From JBOHUC01 sp050733935 (GTDB lineage Bacteria; Eisenbacteria; RBG-16-71-46; DASYSL01), in contig JBOHUC010000181.1 of NCBI GenBank assembly GCA_050733935.1, positions 1 through 15,592 on the forward strand: DNA of 15,592 nucleotides. The letters are read 5' to 3'. The translations under genes were made by a program, and so were the position numbers. The notes beneath the pieces were generated by a model, which saw only the letters and a program-made list of their open reading frames with translations, made no database searches and was not told where the DNA came from. Shown in pieces: positions 1 to 6,600 of the stretch (position 1 is the first letter of the stretch; each line of letters begins with the position of its first letter).

Positions 1-1
1 G

Positions 2-127
2 GGAGACAACGTGACGATGGAGATCGAGCTGATCACGCCGATCGCGATGGAGAAGGAGCTGCGCTTCGCGATTCGCGAAGGCGGCCGGACCGTCGGCGCC
101 GGCGTCGTCGCCGATATCGTCACCTAG
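2..127 (+). CDS. tuf: Elongation factor Tu, 3' fragment (upstream tuf copy)
   Basis: This is the last 41 codons plus the TAG stop of an EF-Tu gene cut by the left edge of the window. EF-Tu is the cytoplasmic GTPase that carries aminoacyl-tRNA to the ribosomal A site. The reading frame begins GDNVTMEIEL and continues through LRFAIREGGRTVGAGVV, the very conserved C-terminal beta-barrel (domain 3) signature of EF-Tu. Only part of domain 3 is visible, so the GTPase domain cannot be assessed. rpmG follows 53 bases downstream. A second tuf begins at 15466, so this genome has two copies, and the position before rpmG, tRNA-Trp and secE matches the locus called tufB in Proteobacteria. Identification is secure; which copy name applies is convention. 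Confidence 0.97.
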   Translation, partial: GDNVTMEIELITPIAMEKELRFAIREGGRTVGAGVVADIVT

Positions 128-140
128 TCTGACCCCGGGC

Positions 141-156
141 CCGCGCGTTCGCGCGG
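141..156 (+). other. Short GC hairpin between tuf and rpmG
   Basis: A perfect inverted repeat, CCGCGC then loop GTTC then GCGCGG, sits between the tuf stop and the rpmG ribosome-binding site. There is no T-tract after it, so it is not a classical intrinsic terminator. A weak pause, processing or 3'-end stabilising structure is possible. Short GC palindromes arise easily in DNA of this composition. Confidence 0.35.
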
Positions 157-180
157 ACGACGGGACGAGGAGAGAACACG

Positions 181-330
181 ATGCGCGACATCATCACGCT
201 CGCCTGCAACGACTGCAAGCGGCGCAACTATTCGAACACGAAGAACAAGCGTCTGCATCCGGACCGGGTCGAGTGGAAGAAATTCTGCCCGTGGTGCCGG
301 AAGCACACGCTTCACAAGGAGACCCGCTAA
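181..330 (+). CDS. rpmG: 50S ribosomal protein L33 (zinc-binding form)
   Basis: Encodes a 49-residue protein, the usual length for L33, a small protein of the large ribosomal subunit near the E site. It begins MRDIITLACNDCKRRNY and has two cysteine pairs, C9/C12 and C36/C39, the zinc-ribbon arrangement of the 'C+' form; paralogues made under zinc limitation lack these. The motif SNTKNKR and the basic C-terminus HKETR are typical of L33. The ATG follows a strong ribosome-binding site, GAGGAG at 167-172. The order tuf, rpmG, tRNA-Trp, secE, nusG is widespread in bacteria, so co-transcription with its neighbours is likely. Identification is secure. Confidence 0.97.
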   Translation: MRDIITLACNDCKRRNYSNTKNKRLHPDRVEWKKFCPWCRKHTLHKETR

Positions 331-352
331 GGCGCAGCGGGCGAAAGCGCGC

Positions 353-430
353 ACGCCTGTAGCTCAGTCCGGTTAGAGCACCGGTCTCCAAAACCGGGTG
401 TCGGGGGTTCAAATCCCTCCAGGCGTGCCA
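353..430 (+). tRNA. trnW: tRNA-Trp (anticodon CCA)
   Basis: A full cloverleaf can be folded by hand. The acceptor stem is ACGCCTG (353-359) with CAGGCGT (420-426), followed by discriminator G427 and an encoded CCA (428-430). The D stem is GCTC (362-365) with GAGC (376-379). The anticodon stem is CCGGT (381-385) with ACCGG (393-397) around loop CTCCAAA, giving anticodon CCA at 388-390. The variable loop has five bases. The T stem is GGGGG (403-407) with CCCTC (415-419), including one G-T wobble, around TTCAAAT. G73 is the expected tryptophan identity base. The gene lies between rpmG and secE without its own visible promoter, so it is probably cut out of a longer operon transcript. Confidence 0.97.
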
Positions 431-490
431 TTCCCAGTCCGGCGGCATGCTGTGAGCCCCGGAGGTTCGCGGCCGATCCGCGGAGGTGAC

Positions 491-688
491 ATGTCGCTGG
501 TGCAGAACGCGATGGGATTTCTGAAGGAAGTCCAGGTCGAGATGACGAAGGTGTCGTGGCCGTCGCGCAAGGATCTGCGGGACTCCACGATTGTCGTGAT
601 CGTCATGACGATCATCATGTCCTTCATCGTCTGGGTGCTCGACATGACGTTCAACCTCGGCTTGAGGCAGCTGTTCCGCGTCGCCTAG
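491..688 (+). CDS. secE: Preprotein translocase subunit SecE
   Basis: Encodes a 65-residue protein of the short, single-span bacterial SecE type. SecE clamps SecY in the inner-membrane SecYEG channel that exports unfolded proteins with SecA. The segment EMTKVSWPSRKDL (residues 17-29) is the conserved amphipathic cytoplasmic helix and hinge. Residues 33-50 form one hydrophobic membrane span (TIVVIVMTIIMSFIVWVL). The two extra N-terminal spans of E. coli SecE are absent, as in most other bacteria. The ATG at 491 was chosen because GGAGGTGA (482-489) lies immediately before it; the frame stays open upstream, but that stretch overlaps the tRNA. nusG follows in the conserved secE-nusG pair. Confidence 0.95.
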   Translation: MSLVQNAMGFLKEVQVEMTKVSWPSRKDLRDSTIVVIVMTIIMSFIVWVLDMTFNLGLRQLFRVA

Positions 689-709
689 TCGGCGGCCGCC
701 GGGACGGCG

Positions 710-714
710 AAGGA
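710..714 (+). promoter_or_regulatory. Ribosome-binding site that sets the nusG start
   Basis: AAGGA is followed by three possible in-frame starts in tandem: GTG 717, GTG 720 and ATG 723. The spacing to ATG 723 is eight bases, which is near optimal, while GTG 717 would be only two bases away. This favours the ATG. Confidence 0.6.
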
Positions 715-722
715 TCGTGGTG

Positions 723-1253
723 ATGACCAAGCAGTGGTTCGTGATCCACACGTACTCGGGTCACGAGAACAAGGTGAAGAGCAACCTCGAGAAGGCCGTT
801 CACGCGGCGGGCCTCGAGGAAAAATTCGGCCAGATCCTGGTCGCGACCGAGGACTTCGCCGAGATGCGCGACGGCAAGCGCACGATCTCGCGTCGCAAGA
901 CGTTCCCGTCGTACGTCATGGTCGAGATGGAGATGGACGCGGACACGCGCAACCTGGTGCAGAACGTGCCGGGGGTGACGCGCTTCATCGGTTCCGGACA
1001 GGTGGCCACGCCGCTCAAGGAAAACGAGGTGCGGCGGATCCTCGGGCAGATGGAGGCCACGAAGTCGAAGCCGGTCCCGACCGTCTCGTTCCGCGTCGGC
1101 GAGCACATCAAGATCATCGACGGCCCGTTCTCGAACTTCACCGGGCAGGTGGACGAGGTGAACCTCGAGCGGGGCAAGGTCAAGGTGATGGTGAGCATCT
1201 TCGGCCGGGCGACTCCGGTCGAACTCGACTTCCTCCAGGTGCAGCCGCTCTAG
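723..1253 (+). CDS. nusG: Transcription termination/antitermination protein NusG
   Basis: Encodes a 176-residue protein, typical for NusG, which binds the RNA polymerase clamp, reduces pausing and links polymerase to Rho or, through S10, to the leading ribosome. The N-terminal NGN domain starts with KQWFVIHTYSGHENKV and includes FPSYVMVEM (61-69) and the segment VPGVTRFIG (82-90). The C-terminal KOW domain starts at about residue 124 (RVGEHIKIIDGPFSNFTG) and ends FLQVQPL. No lineage-specific domain is inserted between them. The start at ATG 723 rests on spacing from AAGGA; upstream GTGs at 717 and 720 would add one or two residues. rplK follows 30 bases downstream. Confidence 0.96.
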   Translation: MTKQWFVIHTYSGHENKVKSNLEKAVHAAGLEEKFGQILVATEDFAEMRDGKRTISRRKTFPSYVMVEMEMDADTRNLVQNVPGVTRFIGSGQVATPLKENEVRRILGQMEATKSKPVPTVSFRVGEHIKIIDGPFSNFTGQVDEVNLERGKVKVMVSIFGRATPVELDFLQVQPL

Positions 1254-1283
1254 GCCGCCCGAGAAGGACAAGAAGGAAAGGTC

Positions 1284-1709
1284 ATGGCGAAGACAGTCTC
1301 GGCGATGGTGAAGCTCCAGATTCCTGCCGGCAACGCGAACCCGGCGCCCCCGGTGGGCCCGGCGCTCGGCCAGCACGGCGTGAACATCATGGACTTCTGC
1401 AAGCAGTTCAACGCGAAGACGCAGGGTCAGGCGGGGCTCATCATCCCGGTCGTGATCACGATCTTCACGGACCGTTCCTTCACGTTCATCACCAAGACGC
1501 CGCCCGCTCCGGTGTTGCTCAAGCGCGCGGCCGGTCTCGCGAAGGCTTCGGGCGTGCCGAACCGGAACAAGGTCGGCAAGGTCACGAACGCCCAGGTGCG
1601 CGAGATCGCGACCCTCAAGATGCCGGACCTGAACGCCGCCTCCCTCGAAGCCGCGGAGAGCATGGTGCGCGGCACCGCGCGCTCGATGGGCATCGACGTC
1701 GAGGGTTAG
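1284..1709 (+). CDS. rplK: 50S ribosomal protein L11
   Basis: Encodes a 141-residue protein, the usual length for L11, which binds the GTPase-associated centre of 23S rRNA at the base of the L12 stalk, contacts elongation factors and is needed for RelA-type sensing of uncharged tRNA. The N-terminal domain contains MVKLQIPAGNANPAPPVG, with the conserved prolines P20, P22, P23 and P26 that form the thiostrepton-side surface. The C-terminal RNA-binding domain (about 70-141) contains KTPPAPVLLKRAAG and ends MGIDVEG. The start follows AAGGAAAGG at 1273-1281. A 163-base structured gap separates it from rplA. Confidence 0.97.
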   Translation: MAKTVSAMVKLQIPAGNANPAPPVGPALGQHGVNIMDFCKQFNAKTQGQAGLIIPVVITIFTDRSFTFITKTPPAPVLLKRAAGLAKASGVPNRNKVGKVTNAQVREIATLKMPDLNAASLEAAESMVRGTARSMGIDVEG

Positions 1710-1729
1710 GACTCCGCCGCCTCGAGTCC
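1709..1729 (+). other. Hairpin at the rplK stop
   Basis: GGACTC (1709-1714) can pair with GAGTCC (1724-1729) around a nine-base loop; the first base is the last base of the rplK stop codon. Six pairs, no T-tract. It is the first of three inverted repeats in the rplK-rplA gap and may stabilise or process the message. It could also be chance. Confidence 0.3.
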
Positions 1730-1769
1730 GACCTCGCCGCTTCCCCCGGCGGCATCGTTCCACCGTCCC

Positions 1770-1787
1770 GACCGGCTTCGGCCGGTC
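1770..1787 (+). other. Perfect hairpin with UUCG tetraloop in the rplK-rplA gap
   Basis: GACCGGC (1770-1776), loop TTCG, GCCGGTC (1781-1787): seven uninterrupted pairs closed by C-G over UUCG, one of the most stable tetraloops known. Such a perfect stem is unlikely to be random filler. It is followed by CGTTCCGGG rather than a T-run, so intrinsic termination is not obvious. Possible roles are an RNase barrier, a pause, or a scaffold for the L1 site that lies 40 bases downstream. Confidence 0.5.
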
Positions 1788-1828
1788 CGTTCCGGGCGCC
1801 GCGCAAGACGCGCGCCCTTCACCCCCCG

Positions 1829-1868
1829 CGTGGGAGTGCCCAGAAGGCACGCCTGCACCACGAGGAGG
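1829..1868 (+). promoter_or_regulatory. Probable L1-binding autoregulatory leader before rplA
   Basis: The RNA can fold into an outer helix, CGTGG (1829-1833) with CCACG (1858-1862), and an inner helix, GTGCC (1836-1840) with GGCAC (1846-1850). They are separated by an asymmetric internal loop of two bases (GA) on one side and seven on the other. The strand GTGGGAG and the returning ACCAC match the base of the L1 stalk in 23S rRNA (helix 76 region: GUGGGAG ... UACCAC), the known L1-binding element that L1 leaders imitate. The outer helix ends directly against the rplA ribosome-binding site (AGGAGG, 1863-1868). L1 binding would therefore block L1 translation. The fold is seen; the L1 role is inferred from family knowledge. 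Confidence 0.8.
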
Positions 1869-1872
1869 CCTG

Positions 1873-2583
1873 ATGCGTCACGGTAAGAAGTTCCGCGCCT
1901 CCGCCGAGGCGATCGCGACGAAGTCGAAGGAGACGCTGAGCCTTCGCGACGCGGTCGCACTCGTCAAGAGCTCGGCCAAGGCCAAGTTCGACGAGACGGT
2001 GGAGATCGCGTCGCACCTGGGTGTGGATCCGCGGCACTCGGATCAGCTCGTGCGCGGCACCGTCGTGCTGCCGCACGGCACGGGCAAATCGGTCCGGGTC
2101 CTCGTCTTCACGAAGGGCGAGAAAGAGAAGGAAGCGCAGGCCGCGGGCGCCGACTACGTCGGCTCCGACGAGTACGCGAAGAAGATCCAGGAAGGATGGA
2201 CGGACGTGGACGCGATCATCGCCACGCCCGACATGATGGGCGAGCTCTCGAAGCTCGGCCGCATCCTGGGACCGCGCGGCCTCATGCCGAATCCGAAGAG
2301 CGGCACGGTCACGTTCGACGTCGCGAAGGCCGTGAAGGAGCTCAAGGGTGGAAAGATCGAGTACCGGGTCGACAAGGGCGCGAACGTGCATGCGCCGGTC
2401 GGCAAGGCCTCGTTCTCCGAAGAGCAGCTGTACGACAACACGCTCGCGTTCCTGCGCGAGCTCGTGCGGGCGAAGCCCGCGGCCGCGAAGGGCACGTACC
2501 TCAAGTCGGTCACGCTGAGCTCCACCATGGGCCCCGGCGTTGCGATCGATCCGCAGGTCGTGCTCGGCACGGTCAAGGTCTAG
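1873..2583 (+). CDS. rplA: 50S ribosomal protein L1
   Basis: Encodes a 236-residue protein, the normal length for L1, which forms the mobile stalk that guides deacylated tRNA out of the E site and also binds its own mRNA. It starts MRHGKKFRA and carries the signature GRILGPRGLMPNPKSGTVT (about residues 129-147), the conserved element of the second domain. EIASHLGVDPRHSDQLVRG and the C-terminal SSTMGPGVAIDP are also typical. The ATG follows AGGAGG at 1863-1868. The putative L1-binding RNA just upstream gives a direct feedback route. rplJ begins only 22 bases after the stop, so the two are tightly coupled. Confidence 0.97.
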   Translation: MRHGKKFRASAEAIATKSKETLSLRDAVALVKSSAKAKFDETVEIASHLGVDPRHSDQLVRGTVVLPHGTGKSVRVLVFTKGEKEKEAQAAGADYVGSDEYAKKIQEGWTDVDAIIATPDMMGELSKLGRILGPRGLMPNPKSGTVTFDVAKAVKELKGGKIEYRVDKGANVHAPVGKASFSEEQLYDNTLAFLRELVRAKPAAAKGTYLKSVTLSSTMGPGVAIDPQVVLGTVKV

Positions 2584-2605
2584 GACCGGGGCAAGGGAGG
2601 ACACC

Positions 2606-3124
2606 ATGCCGACCGCGGAAAAAGAAGCCCAGGTCCAGGAAATGACCGAGCGCCTGTCAGGCGTGAAGGGCATGTACCTCGCCGACTTCTCGGGAATGAC
2701 CGTCGAGAAGGTCTCCGCCCTGCGCGCGAAGTGCCGCGCCTCGGGCGTGCAGTACAAGGTGATCAAGAACACGCTGCTCAAGCGCGCCGTCAACGCGAAA
2801 GGCGTGACGCAGCTCGACGACTTCCTCGAAGGACCGACGGCGCTCGCGTATTCGCTCGAGAGCGAAGTCGAGCCGGCGCGGGTGCTCGTCGAGTTCGCCA
2901 AGGAGAACGAGAAGCCGCTCATCAAGGCCGGTCTCATCGGCGACAAGCTGTACAACGCAGCTGAAGTCAAGCAGCTCGCCTCGCTTCCGCCACGCGACGT
3001 GCTGCTCGCCCAGGTTCTGGGCACCCTGTGCGCCCCGCTGTCGGGTTTCCTGGGTTCGATCGACGCCCTCGTCGCGTCGCCGGCCCGGCTCGCCGGTGCG
3101 CTCGAATCCAAACAGGGGAGCTGA
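2606..3124 (+). CDS. rplJ: 50S ribosomal protein L10
   Basis: Encodes a 172-residue protein. L10 anchors the L12 dimers to 23S rRNA at the stalk base. The N-terminal rRNA-binding domain includes KGMYLADFSGMTVEKVSALR and YKVIKNTLLKRAV, both typical. The C-terminal helix (LARLAGALE-like segment near the end) is where L12 dimers dock. The ATG at 2606 was chosen for AAGGGAGG (2593-2600) five bases upstream; an earlier in-frame ATG at 2540 lies inside rplA and has no such signal. The 22-base gap from rplA leaves no space for the long L10-L12 leader found before rplJ in many bacteria. Confidence 0.96.
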   Translation: MPTAEKEAQVQEMTERLSGVKGMYLADFSGMTVEKVSALRAKCRASGVQYKVIKNTLLKRAVNAKGVTQLDDFLEGPTALAYSLESEVEPARVLVEFAKENEKPLIKAGLIGDKLYNAAEVKQLASLPPRDVLLAQVLGTLCAPLSGFLGSIDALVASPARLAGALESKQGS

Positions 3125-3181
3125 TCTCCCCGGAATCTCTGGCGATCAACCTGGGCAAGTCCCTGAAACGGAGGATGGACC

Positions 3182-3568
3182 GTGGCACTTTCCACTGAGC
3201 AGCTTCTCGACGAGTTCGCGTCGATGTCGGTTCTGCAGCTCTCGGAGTTCAAGAAGGCGTTCGAGGACAAGTTCGGCGTGACGGCGGCCGCTCCCATGAT
3301 GATGGGTGCAATGCCGATGGGCGCCGGCGTCGGCGCGGCGGCTGCGGCGGTCGAGCAGACCGAGTTCGACGTCGTCCTCACGGGCGCGGGCGACAAGAAG
3401 ATCCAGGTCATCAAGGTGATCCGCGAGATCACGGGCCTGGGCTTGAAGGAGGCGAAGGACCTCGTGGATGGCGCGCCCAAGACCGTGAAGGAGAAGGTCA
3501 CGAAGGCGGAAGCCGCCGACATGAAGGCGAAGCTCGAGGAAGTCGGCGCGACGATCGAGGTCAAGTAG
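3182..3568 (+). CDS. rplL: 50S ribosomal protein L7/L12
   Basis: Encodes a 128-residue protein, close to the usual 120-128. L12 forms the multimeric stalk that recruits translational GTPases. Residues 1-33 are the dimerisation domain (STEQLLDEFASMSVLQLSEFKKAFEDKFGV). Residues 35-57 are a flexible hinge rich in Ala, Gly and Met (AAPMMMGAMPMGAGVG). Residues 58-128 are the factor-binding domain with KIQVIKVIREITGLGLKEAKDLV. It starts with GTG, seven bases after GGAGG (3170-3174); an ATG at 3175 is out of frame and too close to that signal. The methionine-rich hinge is slightly unusual but within the family range. Confidence 0.96.
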   Translation: MALSTEQLLDEFASMSVLQLSEFKKAFEDKFGVTAAAPMMMGAMPMGAGVGAAAAAVEQTEFDVVLTGAGDKKIQVIKVIREITGLGLKEAKDLVDGAPKTVKEKVTKAEAADMKAKLEEVGATIEVK

Positions 3569-3615
3569 GCCGAGCAGGACGACCGCGGGCGGGGCGACGC
3601 CCGTGGAAGAGCCGG

Positions 3616-3659
3616 GGGATGCCCGGCACGCCTCATCCGGGGGCGTGCCGGCGTATCCC
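3616..3659 (+). promoter_or_regulatory. Long hairpin in the rplL-rpoB gap (processing or attenuation candidate)
   Basis: CCGGCACGCC (3623-3632) pairs perfectly with GGCGTGCCGG (3642-3651) around a nine-base loop. The stem continues with GC (3621-3622) against GT (3653-3654) after a one-base bulge at 3652, then GGGAT (3616-3620) against ATCCC (3655-3659). That gives about 17 pairs in 44 bases. An alternative pairing, GGATG (3617-3621) with CATCC (3634-3638), would disrupt the main stem. A smaller hairpin, ACGGA (3662-3666) with TCCGT (3675-3679), follows next to the rpoB ribosome-binding site. In E. coli the same gap holds an attenuator and an RNase III site. Lack of a T-run argues against a plain intrinsic terminator. 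Function is inferred from structure and place. Confidence 0.65.
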
Positions 3660-3683
3660 GGACGGACCGGTTTCTCCGTTGGG

Positions 3684-3691
3684 AAAGGTGG
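3684..3691 (+). promoter_or_regulatory. Ribosome-binding site that sets the rpoB start
   Basis: AAAGGTGG lies seven bases before the in-frame TTG at 3699. No comparable signal precedes the in-frame ATG at 3714 or the GTG at 3603. It is the main reason for assigning TTG as the rpoB start. Confidence 0.55.
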
Positions 3692-3698
3692 GTCGGCC

Positions 3699-6600
3699 TT
3701 GAATGCGCAGCGCATGAAGGAGCGTCGGAGTTACAGCAAGATCGAGCGCGAGTGGGACATCCAGATTCCGAACCTGCTCGACGTGCAGCTTCAGTCCTTC
3801 CGTGACTTCCTGCAGATGGACGTGCCCCCGGCCGAGCGCCGGAACGAGGGCCTGCAGGAGGTGTTCAACAGCGTCTTCCCGATTTCGGATGCGCGCGACC
3901 TGTTCTCGCTCGAGTTCGTCCGTTACGACCTGGGCGATCCGAAGTACTCGACCGACGAATGCCAGGAGCGCGACCTCACGTTCTCCGCGCCGCTCAAGGC
4001 GACGCTGCGCCTGCGCTCCCGCGAGGAGGTGGACGGCGCGCGGCGCGACCGCGAGATCGTGGAGCAGGAGGTCTATCTCGGCGAGCTGCCCCTGATCACG
4101 GACAAGGGCACGTTCATCATCAACGGCGCCGAGCGTGTGATCGTGAGCCAGCTCCACCGTTCCCCGGGCGTGTTCTTCGACGAGATCACGCACCCGAACG
4201 GCAAGAACCTGTATTCGGCGCGGATCATTCCGTACCGCGGGTCGTGGGTCGAGTTCAGCCTCGATGTCAACGACATCATGTACGTGCACATCGACCGGAA
4301 GCGGAAGCTCCCGGTCACCGTCCTCCTGCGCGCGCTCGGCTTCGTCTCCGATCGCGAGATCCTCGAGCTCTTCTACGAGAGCGAGCGGGCCGACATTCGC
4401 GGCAAGAAGGGCGAGCACTACCTGGGCCGCGTCGCGGCCGAGGAGGTCGTGGACCAGGAGACGGGTGAGATCCTGCTCGAGGCGAACGAGGAGCTGTCGC
4501 CCGAGAAGCTCGAGCGCCTGCACAAGGCGAAGGTGGACGAGGCCGCGTTCTTCCTGATCCAGCAGCAGGACGAGGCCGACGTCATCCGCAACACGCTCAA
4601 GAAGGACTCGATGCACACGCAGGAGGAGGCGCTGACGCGCATCTACAACCTCCTCCGCCCGGGCGAGCCGCCGCGGCAGGATTCCGCGCGCGAGATCCTG
4701 ACCAAGCTCTTCTTCAATCCGAAGCGCTATGACCTGGCGCGCGTCGGCCGCTACAAGCTGAACCAGAAGCTGCCGCACGACCAGCTGCTCGGGGGCAAGG
4801 ACAAGCGCAAGCACCTCGGCCTCACCGTGCCGGATCTCAATCAGACCACGCTGTGCCGCGAGGACTTCGTGGTCATCATCAAGTACCTGCTGCTCCTCCG
4901 CACCGGCGGGGAAGTGGCGGAGAACGAGCCCGCGCACACGGACGACATCGACCATCTCGGCAACCGGCGCGTGCGCTCGGTCGGCGAGCTGCTCGCGAAC
5001 CAGTTCAACATCGGTCTCGCGCGCATGGCCCGCATCATCCGCGAGCGCATGAGCCTCCAGGACACCGAGCAGGTGACGCCGTACGACCTGATCAACTCGC
5101 GCACGATCTCGGCGGTGATCCAGTCGTTCTTCGGCTCGAGCCAGCTCTCGCAGTTCATGGACCAGACGAACCCGCTCGCCGAGCTGACCCACAAGCGGCG
5201 CCTGTCCGCGCTCGGTCCCGGCGGCCTCACGCGCGATCGCGCCGGGTTCGAGGTCCGCGACGTCCACTTCACGCACTACGGCCGGATGTGCCCGATCGAG
5301 ACGCCGGAAGGCCCGAACATCGGTCTCATCTCGTCGCTCTCGACCTACGCGCGGGTGAACGAGTTCGGATTCCTCGAGACCCCGTACTGGCGCGTCAAGG
5401 GCGGCACGGTCGACAAGCGCTCGGTCGAGTTCCTGTCGGCCGACATCGAAGGCCGCTTCAAGGTCGCACCGGCGAACACGCCGATCGACCGGAAGACCGG
5501 CCGGATCCTGGGCGACACGATCACCGTGCGCGACCAGGGCGAGTACGTGAACGTGTCACCGGACGACGTCCAGTACATGGACATCTCGCCCATTCAGCTC
5601 GTGTCGCCGGCCGCCGCGCTCATTCCGTTCCTCGAGCACGACGATGCGAACCGCGCGCTCATGGGCTCGAACATGCAGCGCCAGGCCGTGCCGCTCCTCC
5701 AGACCGAGGTGCCGCTCGTCGGCACGGGACTCGAGGGCAAGGTGGCGCAGGATTCCGGCGCGCTCCTTCTGGCACGGCGCCCGGGCGTCGTGGACTTCGT
5801 CTCGAGCGACATGATCTCGGTCCGCTACGACCAGGAGGGCGAGCCCGAGGTGGACTACTCGGAGCACGCGAACCTCGACATCTACCGGCTCACGAAGTTC
5901 CGCCGCTCGAACCAGGACACGTGCCTGAACCAGCGGCCGCTCGTGACCGAGGGTCAGATCCTGCAGAAGGGCGACATCATCGCCGACGGTCCCGGGACGA
6001 AGAACGGCGAGCTCGCGCTCGGCCGGAACGTGCTGGTCGCGTTCATGCCGTGGGGCGGCTACAACTTCGAGGACGCGATCCTCGTCTCCGAGAAGGCGAT
6101 CAAGGACGACATCTTCACCTCGGTTCACATCGAGGAATTCGAGCTCCAGGTGCGGGACACGAAGCGGGGCGTCGAGGAGATCACGCGCGAGATCCCGAAC
6201 GTGTCCGAGGACGCGGTCAAGAACCTGGACGAGGAGGGTGTGGTCCGGATCGGCGCGCGCGTGCGCGCGGGGGACATCCTGGTCGGCAAGGTCACTCCGA
6301 AGGGCGAGCAGGAGCTGTCGCCCGAGGAGCGCCTGCTCAAGGCCATCTTCGGCGAGAAGGCCGGCGACGTGCGCGACGCGTCGCTCAAGGCCCCGCCCGG
6401 GATGGACGGCATCGTGATCGACATCAAGGTCTTCTCGCGCAAGGAGAAGGATGACGACACGAAGAAGCAGGAGAAGAAGAAGATCGAGAAGCTCCGCCGC
6501 CATTTCAAGAAGGAGCGCGACCGCATCCTCGAGGTGCGGCTCTCCGGCCTCTCCGAGCTCCTGAACGGCCACCTGGTGAACAAGCTCACGTCGCGCACGA

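Noticed and set aside
734..1873. A plus-strand frame running across nusG, rplK and into rplA
   Set aside because: It is a frame-shifted shadow of three real genes, rich in Arg, Gly and Pro, with no recognisable domain and no ribosome-binding site of its own.
2540..2605. Extension of rplJ to an in-frame ATG inside rplA
   Set aside because: The extra residues are not L10-like, and a strong ribosome-binding site directly precedes the ATG at 2606.
3175..3177. ATG upstream of rplL as its start
   Set aside because: It is out of frame with rplL and too close to GGAGG; the GTG at 3182 is in frame and well spaced.
3603..3698. Extension of rpoB to the in-frame GTG at 3603
   Set aside because: It would add 32 residues unlike any RpoB N-terminus and would place a near-perfect long inverted repeat inside the coding sequence; there is no good ribosome-binding site before the GTG.
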